A stretch of DNA of 64,000 bases from Burkholderia vietnamiensis LMG 10929 (GCF_000959445.1 NZ_CP009630.1:1860001-1924000), one strand, 5' to 3'. Shown: positions 43,969-56,892, numbered from the stretch's first letter. Translations and numbers: made by a program. Notes: generated from the sequence alone by a model not told the origin.

Positions 43969-47613
<3,645 letters not shown>

Positions 47614-47730
47614 GGCGTTGAAGTCGATGCGTCGTTGAAGCGGAGGACGAGCGCCGCCGCACGGCGCGCGTCGCGCGCCGCGGGTGGGCTTCGATGAACG
47701 TGGGAAGGTGAAGCGGCGGGCGCGGTGCGC

Positions 47731-49038
47731 TTACGCGGCGTCGAGTTCGCGGCCGCGCGTTTCGGGCAGCGTCAGCGCGGCGACGATCAACACGCCGTAC
47801 GCGGCGACCGCGAAGATGCCGATGCTCGCGCCGAGCCCGTAGTGCTTCGACAGCGCGCCGATCAGGAACGGAAACAGCGCGCCGACTGCGCGGCCGACGT
47901 TGTAGCAGAAGCCCTGCCCCGAGCCGCGCACGCGGGTCGGGAACAGCTCGGTGAGGAACGCGCCCATCCCGGAGAAGATGCCCGACGCGAAGAAGCCGAG
48001 CGGAAAGCCGAGCCACAGCATCGACATGTTCGTCAGATGCAGCGCCGGCGACGTGTAGGCGAATGCGATCACCATCGAGCCGAGCGCGAACAGGATGAAG
48101 TTCGGCTTGCGGCCGAGACGGTCGGTCAGGTAGGCGCTCGTCAGATAGCCGATCCACGAGCCGACGATGATCGTCGCGAGATAGCCGCCCGTGCCCATCA
48201 CGGTCAGGTGCCGCTCGGTCTTCAGGAACGTCGGCAGCCACGTCGTGATCGCGTAATAGCCGCCCTGTGCGCCGGTGGTCAGCAGCGCCGCGCGCAGCGT
48301 GGTCGACAGCAGCTTCGGCGCGAAGATTTCGGTGAGACGCGGCGCGTCGGTCGCGCGCTGCGCGGCCTTCTCCTTTTCGTAGACGTCCGGCTCCTTCACG
48401 TAGCGACGGATCACGACCACCAGCAGCGCGGGCGCGAGGCCGACGAGGAACAGCGCGCGCCATGCCTGCTCGGCCGGCAGCACCGAGAACAGCAGCGCAT
48501 ACAGCAGCGCCGCCAGGCCCCAGCCGATCGCCCAGCCCGACTGCACGAGCCCGACCGCCTTGCCGCGGTCGCGCGCGCGGATCACTTCGCCGATCAGCAC
48601 CGCGCCGGCCGTCCATTCGCCGCCGAAGCCGAAGCCCATCAGCGCGCGCGCCGCGAGCAGCTGCGAGTAGTTCTGCGCGAGCCCGCACATTGCGGTGAAC
48701 ACCGCGAACCACAGCACGGTCAGCTGCAGCGTGCGCACGCGGCCGATCCGGTCCGACAGGATGCCCGCGAGCCAGCCGCCGAGCGCCGATGCGAGCAGCG
48801 TCATCGTGCCGATGAAGCCGGCGTCCGCGAGCGAAATGCCCCACGTCGCGACGAGCGTCGGGATCACGAACGACAGCATCTGCGTGTCCATCCCGTCGAG
48901 CATGTAGCCGACCTTGCAGCTCCAGAACGCGCGGCGCTCGCGCGGCTGCGCGTGCGCATACCATCCGAACAGGCCGTTGTCGTTGCGTGCGGGGCCCGTC
49001 GGATCGGCGGCGGGCGCCGCGAGCGTCTTGCTTTCCAT
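47731..49038 (-). CDS. MFS transporter, aromatic-acid/sialate:H+ symporter type
   Basis: A 435-residue carrier with 12 membrane segments. WSCKVGYMLDGMDTQMLSFV is the first helix with the conserved DGxD of the AAHS/sialic-acid group, GGWLAGILSDRIGRVRTL is the classical loop 2-3 motif, and GFGFGGEWTAGAVLIGEVIR is the helix-5 motif. It imports an organic anion with protons. It lies between the D-glutamate cyclase-like gene (70 bp upstream) and the fused 5-oxoprolinase gene on the same strand, so 5-oxoproline or a related cyclic amide is a reasonable candidate substrate. This is contextual inference only. Confidence 0.88.
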   Translation of the reverse strand: MESKTLAAPAADPTGPARNDNGLFGWYAHAQPRERRAFWSCKVGYMLDGMDTQMLSFVIPTLVATWGISLADAGFIGTMTLLASALGGWLAGILSDRIGRVRTLQLTVLWFAVFTAMCGLAQNYSQLLAARALMGFGFGGEWTAGAVLIGEVIRARDRGKAVGLVQSGWAIGWGLAALLYALLFSVLPAEQAWRALFLVGLAPALLVVVIRRYVKEPDVYEKEKAAQRATDAPRLTEIFAPKLLSTTLRAALLTTGAQGGYYAITTWLPTFLKTERHLTVMGTGGYLATIIVGSWIGYLTSAYLTDRLGRKPNFILFALGSMVIAFAYTSPALHLTNMSMLWLGFPLGFFASGIFSGMGAFLTELFPTRVRGSGQGFCYNVGRAVGALFPFLIGALSKHYGLGASIGIFAVAAYGVLIVAALTLPETRGRELDAA

Positions 49039-49108
49039 GGTGAAGCTCCTGTCGAAGTGTGCGGTTCGGTCGATGCGCGTCGGGTAAGTCGCGCCGGCGG
49101 ACGCCGGC

Positions 49109-49882
49109 TCAGAACACCGCGAGCGACGCGTTCGTCATGTCGGTGATCAGCATGTAGCCGGGCGTATGCGCGATCGCGAGCGGCAGCTTCGCTTCCATCA
49201 GCGCGGTTTGCGGCGTCACCCCGCACGCCCAGAACACCGGCAGTTCGTCGTCGCGCACCGTCACCGCGTCGCCGAAATCGGGCGCGCCGAGATCGGCGAT
49301 GCCCAGCGCCTGCGGATGGCCGATATGGATCGGCGCGCCGTGCACGCCGGGAAAGCGGCTCGTGATCTGCACCGCGCGAATCGCGTCGGCGCCGCGCAGC
49401 GGGCGCATCGACACGACCAGCTGGCCGCCGAAGATGCCCGCCCGGCGGTTCGGAATCGACGTGCGGTACATCGGCACGTTGCGGCCTTCTTCGATATGGC
49501 GCAGCGCGATCCCTTCGCGTGCGAGCATGTCCTCGAACGAGAACGAGCAGCCGATCGCGAACACGACGAAATCGTCGCGCCACAGCGCTTCGAGCGAATC
49601 GACGCGCTCGGTCAGCCGGCCGTCGCGGTACACGTTGTAGCTCGGCACGTCGGTGCGCACGTCGAGATCCGCGCCGAGCACGTCGACCCGGAACGCGCCC
49701 GGCTCGCCGACACCCAGCAGCGGACACGCCTTCGGATTCGCATGACAGAAGCGCAGGAAATCGTGCGCATGCGCGTTCGGCAGGATGGCGAGGTTCGCCT
49801 GCGCGAACGGCCCGCACTGGCCGGCCGTCGGGCCGCGGAACGCGCCGCTGCGTACGGACCGGCGGAATTCGGAAGGGGTCAT
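49109..49882 (-). CDS. D-glutamate cyclase-like / putative hydro-lyase (DUF1445)
   Basis: A 257-residue protein of the DUF1445 family. Conserved blocks are [45 protein letters not shown] and [13 protein letters not shown], followed by [32 protein letters not shown]. Bacterial members are annotated as hydro-lyases, while the mammalian relative DGLUCY is a D-glutamate cyclase that makes 5-oxo-D-proline. It is the first gene of a run with an MFS carrier and a 5-oxoprolinase, which favours a function in the glutamate/5-oxoproline cycle. Divergent from a LysR gene, with a palindromic site between. Confidence 0.88.
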   Translation of the reverse strand: MTPSEFRRSVRSGAFRGPTAGQCGPFAQANLAILPNAHAHDFLRFCHANPKACPLLGVGEPGAFRVDVLGADLDVRTDVPSYNVYRDGRLTERVDSLEALWRDDFVVFAIGCSFSFEDMLAREGIALRHIEEGRNVPMYRTSIPNRRAGIFGGQLVVSMRPLRGADAIRAVQITSRFPGVHGAPIHIGHPQALGIADLGAPDFGDAVTVRDDELPVFWACGVTPQTALMEAKLPLAIAHTPGYMLITDMTNASLAVF

Positions 49883-49962
49883 GTAGGTGCTCTGAGGATC
49901 GGTCGGTGGTCGGGATGACGCGCTTGCGTCAGCGGATACGGCGAAGAATAGGAAAGAAAAAA

Positions 49963-49974
49963 TTGGCCGGCCAA
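49963..49974. promoter_or_regulatory. palindrome TTGGCCGGCCAA between DUF1445 and LysR genes
   Basis: A perfect 12-bp palindrome flanked by A- and T-rich runs (AAAAA before, TTTTTTT after position 49978). It lies about 80 bp upstream of the DUF1445 start and 114 bp upstream of the LysR start. The position and symmetry suit a LysR-type operator serving both divergent genes. Confidence 0.5.
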
Positions 49975-50087
49975 CGAGTTTTTTTGCTGCCGGTGTATAG
50001 AATTCCTTAACGCGTATCGGGGTCTTCCCCGATCCCGTTCAGTTTTCTTCACCGGCAAGCTGCGCGTCCCACGTCCACCGATCGCCC

Positions 50088-51020
50088 ATGAACACGCGCT
50101 TTCTCGAAACCTTCGTCACGCTCGCGAAGCTGCGCAGCTTCCGCACCACGGCGGCTGCGCTGCATGCGACGCCGGCCGCGATCTCGCAGCGCGTGAAGGC
50201 GCTCGAGGACGAGTTGCAGACGGTGCTCGTCGACCGCGACAGCCGCGAATTCCGCCTCACCGCGCACGGCGAATACCTGCTCGGCTATGCGAAGGCCGTC
50301 GTCGCCGCGACGCAGGAGCTGCAGGCTGCCGCGGCCGGCGACAGCGCGTTGCGCGGCAAGCTGCGGCTCGGCGTGATCGAGACGGTCGTGCACAGCTGGC
50401 TGCCGCACTACCTGCGCCGGCTCGCCGCCGACTATCCGCAACTGGAGGTCGACCTGACCGTCGACGTCAGCGTCGTGCTGCAGCGCCGGCTGATGGCCGG
50501 CGAGCTCGATCTGATCATTCGGGTGGAAGGCAGCGACGAGCCGTCGGTGGTGTGCGACGCGCTCGCGAACTATCCGGTGCGCTGGATCGCCCGCGCGGGG
50601 CTGCTGCCGAACACGCGCACGGGCCTCGCGCGGCAGGTGCTGCGTCAGCCGATCCTCACCTACGGGCGCGGGACCGCGCCGCATCGCGCGCTCGAGGACA
50701 TCGTGCGCACGCTCGCGCACGCGCACGGCGTGCCGCTGTCGGAGACGCGCATCACCGGCTCGCCGTCGATCTCGGTCATCGTGCAGCTGGTGCGCGACGG
50801 GTTCGGCGTCGCGGCGATTCCGGTGCTGTTCGTCGATGCGCTGATCGAGCGCGGCGAGGTGGTCGAGCTGCCGCTGCAGCCGTTGCCGCCGTCGATCGTG
50901 GTGTCGATGTCACGGCGCGCGGATGCGCCGAAGTTCGTGCACGGCGCGTCGATCGCCGCGCGCGCCGCGTGTCATGAGTATTGCGGGAACAGCAACCGGT
51001 TGCTGGTGGAGGCGCTGTGA
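50088..51020 (+). CDS. LysR-family transcriptional regulator
   Basis: A 310-residue regulator with the N-terminal helix-turn-helix (MNTRFLETFVTLAKLRSFRTTAAAL followed by ATPAAISQRVKALEDEL) and an effector domain with GKLRLGVIETVVHSWLP and VQLVRDGFGVAAIP. It is divergent from the D-glutamate cyclase/MFS/5-oxoprolinase operon, with the palindrome TTGGCCGGCCAA between them, so it is the likely regulator of that locus. The shape of the effector domain (TTxR/CbgA-like) does not specify a ligand. Confidence 0.92.
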   Translation: MNTRFLETFVTLAKLRSFRTTAAALHATPAAISQRVKALEDELQTVLVDRDSREFRLTAHGEYLLGYAKAVVAATQELQAAAAGDSALRGKLRLGVIETVVHSWLPHYLRRLAADYPQLEVDLTVDVSVVLQRRLMAGELDLIIRVEGSDEPSVVCDALANYPVRWIARAGLLPNTRTGLARQVLRQPILTYGRGTAPHRALEDIVRTLAHAHGVPLSETRITGSPSISVIVQLVRDGFGVAAIPVLFVDALIERGEVVELPLQPLPPSIVVSMSRRADAPKFVHGASIAARAACHEYCGNSNRLLVEAL

Positions 51021-51184
51021 CGCGGTGACGTGTGGCTGCTGTTACGGATCGACGAGGTCGGGCATCGCCGGATACGAGCCCGTTGCCGCAACCGCCATGC
51101 GCGGCCATTCGCGTACGCCCACGCGCTTTCGCCGAGGTCCGAATACTCGCGCCCGCGCGTCGTGCTGGCGTACCTGCGACGTGG

Positions 51185-52138
51185 CTACCGCGTGCGGCTC
51201 GCGCGTCGCGGCGCGCGTTCTCCGTCGGCGTCGTCGGACGCGAGCATCTGCGGAATCTCGTCGACGAGCGCATCGACGACGACACGCACCTTCGACGGAA
51301 CGTGGCGCGACGCCGGCCGCACCGCGAACACCTCGGCGCCCGACACGCTGTCGCTGTCCATCACGAGCGCGAGGCGCCCGTCGCGCACGTACGGCGCCAT
51401 CAGCCAGCACGGCAGCCAGGCGAGGCCCGCGCCGGCGGCGGCCGCGTCGGCGATCGCCAGCAGGTCGTCCAGTCGCAGGCGGCCGGCCGGGCGATGCTCC
51501 CGCACCGTGCCGTCGGCGCCGATGACGCGCCACGGCGACGGCTGCCCGCCGCGCGAATACGCGATGCCGACGTGCGACGCGAGTTCGTCGAGCCCCGACG
51601 GCCTGCCGTGCCGCGACAGATACGCCGGCGATGCGCAGATGCCCATCCGCTGCACGCCGAGCTTCCGGCCGACGAGCGCGCTCGTATCGGCCAGCTCGCC
51701 GATGCGCACCGCCACGTCGAAACCGTCGTTGACGAGATCGGCGATGCGATCGCTGAACGACAGATCGACTTCGAGCTTCGGATACCGCTCGACCAGACGC
51801 CGCACCACGGGCGCCACGCACTGCCGGCCGAACAGCACGGGCACGCTGATGCGCACGCGTCCGGCCGGCTCACGGCGGCCCGCGTCGAGTGCCGCCTCCG
51901 TTTCGCCCAGCTCCGCCAACAGCCGGCGACACTGCTCGTAATAGATGAGCCCTTCGTCGGTGAGCCCGAGCTGGCGTGTCGTGCGTCGCAGCAGGCGCGC
52001 GCCGAGACGCTGTTCGAGCCGCGCGACGATCTTCGCGACGGCCGAGCGCGTCTTGCCGGCGCGCAGCGCCGCCGCCGCGAAACTGCCCGATTCCACCACG
52101 TCGACAAATTCCGCGACGCCTCTCAGTCGTTCGTCCAT
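51185..52138 (-). CDS. LysR-family transcriptional regulator
   Basis: A 317-residue regulator started at MDERLRGVAEFVDVVESGSFAAAA. The helix-turn-helix continues KTRSAVAKIVARLEQRLGARLLRRTTRQLGLTDEG, which is the CrgA/DHA-type LysR group that often controls adjacent oxidoreductases. VRISVPVLFGRQCVAPVV is the start of the effector domain. The gene is divergent from the alcohol dehydrogenase at 52265, and the inverted repeat GATAGTC-N2-GACTATC lies between them, close to the dehydrogenase start. It is therefore probably a repressor or activator of that gene. Confidence 0.92.
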   Translation of the reverse strand: MDERLRGVAEFVDVVESGSFAAAALRAGKTRSAVAKIVARLEQRLGARLLRRTTRQLGLTDEGLIYYEQCRRLLAELGETEAALDAGRREPAGRVRISVPVLFGRQCVAPVVRRLVERYPKLEVDLSFSDRIADLVNDGFDVAVRIGELADTSALVGRKLGVQRMGICASPAYLSRHGRPSGLDELASHVGIAYSRGGQPSPWRVIGADGTVREHRPAGRLRLDDLLAIADAAAAGAGLAWLPCWLMAPYVRDGRLALVMDSDSVSGAEVFAVRPASRHVPSKVRVVVDALVDEIPQMLASDDADGERAPRRASRTR

Positions 52139-52228
52139 GCGGCTCCGCTCCGATGCGATGACGGGTTGTGTCCTTGCAGGCGACAATCGTCGGCCGAATT
52201 CTCGCCAATGCGTCCCCGTGCGCGACAC

Positions 52229-52247
52229 TATGATAGTCCCGACTATC
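52229..52247. promoter_or_regulatory. promoter -10 and inverted repeat GATAGTC-CC-GACTATC
   Basis: Arms GATAGTC (52232-52238) and GACTATC (52241-52247) form a 7-bp inverted repeat. It overlaps TATGAT (52229-52234), a good -10 box, although the -35 position is poor. A ribosome site, AAAAAGGAG, follows 3 nt later, 5 nt before the dehydrogenase ATG. A regulator bound here would block or tune transcription of the dehydrogenase. Confidence 0.55.
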
Positions 52248-52264
52248 TCGAAAAAGGAGTCGAC

Positions 52265-53284
52265 ATGCACGCATGGCAAGTCAAACCGGGCGACGGCATT
52301 GCCGGGCTACGCCGCATCGACGCGACCGCGCGCGCCGTCGGGCCGACCGACGTCGTCGTGAAGATCCACTCGGCCTCATTGAACTATCGCGACCTGATGT
52401 TCGCGCGCGGCGACTATCTCGGCATCGGCACCGACGCGCTGATCCCCGTCGCCGACGGCGCCGGCGAAGTCGTCGAAACGGGCCGCGACGTCACCCGCTT
52501 CAAGCCGGGCGACCGCGTGATCAACAGCTACTTTCCGCGCTGGATCGACGGGCCGCCGACGCCGCACAAGGTATCGGGTTCGCCGGGCGCGCAATTCGAC
52601 GGCGTGCTCGCGGAACGGTTCGTGTCCGACGAAGCCGCGCTCGTCGCGATTCCGCCACATCTGGACTACGACGAAGCGGCGACGCTGTCGTGTGCGGGCA
52701 TCACCACGTGGAACGCACTGTTCGTCGACGGCGCGCTGCGGCCGGGCGCGACCGTCGTGCTGCTCGGCACCGGCGGGGTGTCGATCGTCGCGCTGCAGCT
52801 CGCGCACGCGGCCGGGCTGCGCACGATCGTCACGTCGTCGAGCGACGCGAAGCTCGAACGCGCCCGCACACTCGGTGCGGACGCAACCATCAACTACCGG
52901 GCGATACCCGACTGGCAGCACGAAGTCCTGCGGCTCACCGGCGGCGACGGTGCGGATCTGGTCGTCGAAGTCGGCGGCCGCGATACGCTGCCGCGCTCGG
53001 TCGCCGCGACGAAGATCGGCGGCACCGTGTCGGTGATCGGCGGCCTCAGCAGCTTCGGCGGTCCGGAGCTCGGGCTGCTGTCGCTGATCGGCGGCTTGCG
53101 GCGGCTGCACGGCTTGATGGTCGGCAGCCGCGCGATGCTCGACGACGTCGTGCGCGTGGTCGACGCGCAACGGATCAAGCCGGTGGTCGATCGCGTGTTC
53201 GGCTTCGACGAAGCGCCGCACGCGTACGCGTACCTGCAGTCCGGGCAGCACTTCGGCAAGGTGGTGATTCGCGTCGCGTCGTAA
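52265..53284 (+). CDS. zinc-type NAD(P)-dependent alcohol dehydrogenase (MDR family)
   Basis: A 339-residue medium-chain dehydrogenase/reductase. SASLNYRDLMFARGDYLG and PVADGAGEVVETGRDVTRFKPGDRV are the N-terminal GroES-like motifs, GVSIVALQLAHAAGLRTIVTSSS is the coenzyme-binding region and GFDEAPHAYAYLQSGQHFGKVVI is the typical end. The first motif reads NYRDLMF where zinc-type enzymes have a Cys ligand, so this protein belongs to the zinc-free, quinone-reductase-like side of the family. It reduces or oxidises alcohols, aldehydes or enones with NAD(P)H. A LysR gene is divergent and a strong bidirectional terminator lies downstream. Confidence 0.85.
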   Translation: MHAWQVKPGDGIAGLRRIDATARAVGPTDVVVKIHSASLNYRDLMFARGDYLGIGTDALIPVADGAGEVVETGRDVTRFKPGDRVINSYFPRWIDGPPTPHKVSGSPGAQFDGVLAERFVSDEAALVAIPPHLDYDEAATLSCAGITTWNALFVDGALRPGATVVLLGTGGVSIVALQLAHAAGLRTIVTSSSDAKLERARTLGADATINYRAIPDWQHEVLRLTGGDGADLVVEVGGRDTLPRSVAATKIGGTVSVIGGLSSFGGPELGLLSLIGGLRRLHGLMVGSRAMLDDVVRVVDAQRIKPVVDRVFGFDEAPHAYAYLQSGQHFGKVVIRVAS

Positions 53285-53380
53285 GGCGTGACGGTGCGGG
53301 CAGCCGTGGCAACCGTCGTCCGTCCGATCGTCGCGGTCGGCGCGATCGCGGCCGCGCCGGCCCTGCCCACGCCCAAAGCA

Positions 53381-53408
53381 AAACGCGGCGCCCTCGGGCG
53401 CCGCGTTT
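53381..53408. terminator. bidirectional Rho-independent terminator
   Basis: AAACGCGGCGCCC (53381-53393) and GGGCGCCGCGTTT (53396-53408) form a perfect 13-bp stem around a tiny loop. The flanks are A-rich on the left and T-rich on the right (CGTTTCGTTTC), so the hairpin works on both strands. It serves the convergent dehydrogenase gene (plus) and porin gene (minus). Confidence 0.8.
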
Positions 53409-53434
53409 CGTTTCATGCGTCGTGCACGCCGTCG

Positions 53435-54583
53435 TCAGAACATCTGACGCAGGCCGATCGCGGCGCCGACGTTGTTGGTCCGGCCGATCTGGTCGACCTT
53501 GCCCGTCAGCCGGTTCGTCGCGCCCGGGTAATCGGCCGCGAACGCGCCGTTGCCGCGCGCGAAGTCGACCGTACCGTACACCTCGGTGTGCTTCGACAGC
53601 GAGTACTCGGCCAGCACGGTCGCCGAGTAGTTGATGCCGGAGCCGAGCGTGCCGTCGAGCCGCTCCGCGTTGCGCGCGTGGCCGTAGTAGCCGGCGACCG
53701 TGATCAGCAGCGGCGCGGTGGCCTGCCAGTTCGCACCGACGTAGAACGTGTCGTCGATCCGGTTCGGGCTGCTTCCGTTGAGCGTCGGTGCGCCCGACTG
53801 CTGCATGTTGAAGTCGGTCGTGCCGGTCTTGTCCTGGCCATGCAGCCAGCCCGCGAGCAGGCGCACGGTCGGCGTGATCTGGTACGCGCCGCTCAGGTGC
53901 AGGAAGCTCACCTTTGCGCCGTTGACCGCGCTGCCGTTCAGCGACGACACCGAGGTCTGCTGATAGCCGGCGTTGACCGACGCAGGCCCTTGCGCATAGG
54001 TCAGTTCGACGCCGTAGGTGCTGTCGAGGCCCATCGCGCCGGCATGATTGCCGAAGCCGTAGATCGCATCGACGCTGAAGCCGCGGTACGCGAACTTGTA
54101 CTTGACCGAGTTCTGCACGGTCAGGAAGTTGCCGATCCCGTTGTAGGCCCAGCTGTCCTGCCAGTAATCGCCGACGGTCATCGGGTCGAAGATGTCGCCC
54201 ATCGTGTCGTACACCGGAGCGTACTGGTTACCGAACGTCAGCGCGCCGTAGCGGTCGCTCGACAGCCCGACGTACGCCTGCCGGCTGAACAGCGTGTTCG
54301 CGACGTGCAGCTTGCCGTCGCCGAGTTCGAAGCCGTTCTCGAGACGGAAGATCGCGGCCAGGCCGCCGCCGAGATCCTCACTGCCGCGCAAGCCCCAGCG
54401 GCTGTGCGTTTCCGGGCCGACCGTCATGCCGATCAGGTCCTTGCCGTCGGGTGCGGCATTCGTCTGATAACGGATGGCCGTATCGACGAGGCCGTACAAC
54501 GTGACCGAACTCTGCGCGAACGCGGAAGGTGCTGCAATAGCGAAAATCGCGCCGATACCGGCGGGAACGACGATACGTCTCAT
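53435..54583 (-). CDS. outer-membrane porin (Gram-negative, OmpC/Omp32-type)
   Basis: A 382-residue porin. The signal peptide (MRRIVVPAGIGAIFAIAAPSAFA) ends just before QSSVTLYGLVDTAIRYQ, the standard start of Burkholderia and Bordetella porins. Conserved blocks are SRWGLRGSEDLGGGLAAIFRLENGF, RQAYVGLSSDRYGALTFGNQY and the C-terminal AAIGLRQMF with terminal Phe for outer-membrane assembly. It is a trimeric 16-strand barrel for passive entry of small hydrophilic or anionic molecules. The start is supported by GGGAGG 6 nt before the ATG. A strong terminator lies downstream. It stands alone, divergent from a LysE-type exporter. Confidence 0.95.
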   Translation of the reverse strand: MRRIVVPAGIGAIFAIAAPSAFAQSSVTLYGLVDTAIRYQTNAAPDGKDLIGMTVGPETHSRWGLRGSEDLGGGLAAIFRLENGFELGDGKLHVANTLFSRQAYVGLSSDRYGALTFGNQYAPVYDTMGDIFDPMTVGDYWQDSWAYNGIGNFLTVQNSVKYKFAYRGFSVDAIYGFGNHAGAMGLDSTYGVELTYAQGPASVNAGYQQTSVSSLNGSAVNGAKVSFLHLSGAYQITPTVRLLAGWLHGQDKTGTTDFNMQQSGAPTLNGSSPNRIDDTFYVGANWQATAPLLITVAGYYGHARNAERLDGTLGSGINYSATVLAEYSLSKHTEVYGTVDFARGNGAFAADYPGATNRLTGKVDQIGRTNNVGAAIGLRQMF

Positions 54584-54791
54584 GAAAGGCCTCCCTGAGC
54601 AAATTAATTTTGTAAGCACTCCGACAGCATTTGCGCGCGTGGCCGGAACTGCGACCCGGAGAATAATCGGTCATATACGCGACACCTATTGCTGTTTCTG
54701 GATTGGACCTTTCCAACTTCGTCAACAATCGCGCAGATCGTCGGGCGGCATTCTGTAAGATGAAAGCCCGCTCCGATTCGCCGCCCATCCC

Positions 54792-55406
54792 ATGTCGACC
54801 GCCGCCACCGCCCTGCTGCCGCTCGCCGGCGTCCTGCTGCTGAGTGTCGCCAGCCCGGGACCGAACTTCGTCATCGTCACGTCGACCGCGCTCGCCCGGC
54901 GCCGCGCCGGCGTGATGACCGCGCTGGGCCTCGCCGCCGCGTCCGGCAGCTGGGCCGCGATCGCGATCGGCGGCCTGAGCCTGCTCGTGACCCACGTTGC
55001 ATGGGTGCACACGGCGCTGCGGCTCGCGGGCGCCCTCTATCTGATCTGGCTCGGTCTGAAAATGGTGCTGGCCGCCGGCCAGCCGGCAGCGCCTGCCGCG
55101 CCCGCAACGGCGGGCGGCTGGCAGGCCGCGAGAAAAGGCTATGTGGTCAGCATGACGAACCCGAAGGCCGTCGCGTTCTACGGCAGCATCTTCGCGTTGA
55201 TGGTACTGGCCCAGGCGCCGGCATGGTTCGACGGCGCGGTCGTCGCGCTGTCGATCGCGATCTCCGGCACCTGGTACGGCGCGATGGCGCTGCTCGCGTC
55301 GCACCCGGCGGTGCGCCGCCTGCTGGTCGCGCGCAAGGCCGCGCTCGATACGACGGCCGGGCTGCTGCTGATGGGGGTCGGCGGGAAGATGCTGGCCGGG
55401 CGCTGA
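54792..55406 (+). CDS. LysE/RhtB-family amino-acid exporter
   Basis: A 204-residue inner-membrane protein with about six helices. LSVASPGPNFVIVTSTALARRRAGVMTALGLAAASGSW is the family motif (SPGPNxxxV with GxxxGLGxxxG-like helix 2), and GAYLIWLGLKM-type LIWLGLKMVLAA follows. It exports amino acids or homoserine lactone-like compounds by the proton gradient. The MSTAATALLPLAG start is taken. It is divergent from the porin gene. The 208-bp gap has an AT-rich patch near 54600-54680 and the TTTCCAACTTCG segment, with no clear operator. Confidence 0.9.
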   Translation: MSTAATALLPLAGVLLLSVASPGPNFVIVTSTALARRRAGVMTALGLAAASGSWAAIAIGGLSLLVTHVAWVHTALRLAGALYLIWLGLKMVLAAGQPAAPAAPATAGGWQAARKGYVVSMTNPKAVAFYGSIFALMVLAQAPAWFDGAVVALSIAISGTWYGAMALLASHPAVRRLLVARKAALDTTAGLLLMGVGGKMLAGR

Positions 55407-55449
55407 GCGGCCGCACGATCGCGCGGCGGCACGCTCGGCGCCGCGTCAT

Positions 55450-56247
55450 TCATCGTGCATCGTACTGCGCGCGCTCGGCGGCCGCGATGATCGCATCGGC
55501 CACCGCCTTCGGCTGGCTCAGCATCGCGACGTGGCTCGCGCGCACGTGCGTGACCGTCGCGCCGATCCGCTTCGCCATCGCGTCCTGCAGCTTCGGATCG
55601 ATCATCCGGTCCTGCGTCGCGACGACGAACGACGACGGCTTCGCATGCCACGCGGCGCGCGTCACCTTCTCCGAAATGCAGCCTCCGTACCACGGCCCCT
55701 GCGTCGCCGCGACCACGCGCTGCTGCGCGGGCGACAGGTCCGGCGCGAAGTCCTGCGCGATCGCGCGGTCCGACAGCGTCGTGAAGCCGGCCGCGTCCTT
55801 GCGCAGCTCGCCGGCCCACGCGGGCGCGGGCAGCCCCTGCGTGACGTCGGCGATCGACTGGCCGTCGTCCGGCGCGAACGCGGCGACGTAGACGAGCGAC
55901 TTCACCTTGGCGTCGTTGCCCGCCTCGCTGATCACGACGCCGGCCCACGAATGGCCGACCAGCACGACCGGCCCCGTCTGCGCGTCGATGGCGCGCCGGG
56001 TCGCGGCCGTGTCGTCGGCGAGCGAACTCAGCGGATTCTGCACCGCGACCACATGCAGGCCGCGCGCTTCGAGCAGCGGAATCACGCGGCTCCAGCTCGA
56101 GCCGTCGGCGAACGCGCCGTGCACCAGCACGACGTTGGTCCCTTTCAAGTCCTGCTTCGGTGCGGCGTGCGCCGCGACCGCGCCGGACAGTCCTGCCAGC
56201 ACCGCCGCGGACAGCAGCAGCCGTTTCGTCATACCCAACATCGTCAT
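55450..56247 (-). CDS. exported alpha/beta hydrolase
   Basis: A 265-residue hydrolase with a signal peptide (MTMLGMTKRLLLSAAVLAGLSGAVAAHA). The alpha/beta fold shows the oxyanion strand NVVLVHGAFADGSSW, the nucleophile elbow LVGHSWAGVVIS (catalytic Ser), YVAAFAPDDGQS after it and a His in VRASHVAMLSQP near the end. The Asp is probably in ATQDRMIDP. It resembles the salicylate esterase (SABP2-like) group and may cleave small esters or lactones in the periplasm. It is downstream of the DUF4148 gene (copy 2) on the same strand, but no operon link can be claimed from spacing alone. Confidence 0.85.
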   Translation of the reverse strand: MTMLGMTKRLLLSAAVLAGLSGAVAAHAAPKQDLKGTNVVLVHGAFADGSSWSRVIPLLEARGLHVVAVQNPLSSLADDTAATRRAIDAQTGPVVLVGHSWAGVVISEAGNDAKVKSLVYVAAFAPDDGQSIADVTQGLPAPAWAGELRKDAAGFTTLSDRAIAQDFAPDLSPAQQRVVAATQGPWYGGCISEKVTRAAWHAKPSSFVVATQDRMIDPKLQDAMAKRIGATVTHVRASHVAMLSQPKAVADAIIAAAERAQYDAR

Positions 56248-56322
56248 GCTCCTTTGCTTCGTGTCGTCGACTGGATGAAGTGCGGTGATGCCGCGCCGGC
56301 GTGACGCAGGCGCGGCCGCGCA

Positions 56323-56682
56323 TCACGAATGCGCGTACAGATCGTCGGTGTCCGGGCGCGGGTTGCGAGCAGCGCGTGCCGCGTGCGTGTCGGCTGCTTC
56401 GTAGCGGGCGGCCGGCGCGAGCGCGGCGGTCTGGTCGTCCTGCGACTTCGACGGGCCGTTCTGGTCGGAGCGTGCGACCTGCTGCGCGGCGAGCGCGCGC
56501 TGCGCGGCTTCGATGTCGTCCGGGTAATGCGCTTCGCTGCCTGCCGGGTTGTATCCGGCGTGCTCGAGGCGGATCAGCTCGGCGCGCACGTCGGCGCGCG
56601 TGAGGCCGTGGCCGGTAGCGGCGAACGACAACGCGGGGATGGCGGCGAGGACGGCGACGGCGAGGATTCGGGCGGCTTTCAT
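56323..56682 (-). CDS. DUF4148 small exported protein (copy 2)
   Basis: A 119-residue protein with signal peptide (MKAARILAVAVLAAIPALSFA), started at the ATG preceded by GGAGAACACC. It shares with the copy at 29810 the two DUF4148 blocks LTRADVRAELIRLEHAGYNP and HYPDDIEAAQRAL. The remainder is a polar, disordered tail ending RNPRPDTDDLYAHS. The two are paralogues at distant sites in this window. No function is established; such proteins are abundant in Burkholderia genomes. The next gene upstream on this strand is the terminated cytochrome P460 gene, so this is an independent transcription unit. Confidence 0.9.
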   Translation of the reverse strand: MKAARILAVAVLAAIPALSFAATGHGLTRADVRAELIRLEHAGYNPAGSEAHYPDDIEAAQRALAAQQVARSDQNGPSKSQDDQTAALAPAARYEAADTHAARAARNPRPDTDDLYAHS

Positions 56683-56892
56683 GGTGTTCTCCTTGAACAA
56701 GGTGGGTCGGTCGATCATGGGGGCGGCGATCCTGCGCGTGCCACCGAACGCTTGCTGCATGTCGACAGTAGAACCCGCTCACGTATCCGGCATGTTTCCG
56801 AACCCCCCGTGCCGTGCAAGCAGACGTTTCCACGACGGCGCCCGATACAGTGCGATACAAAACGGTCGGACGACGCATCGCGCGCCACGATG

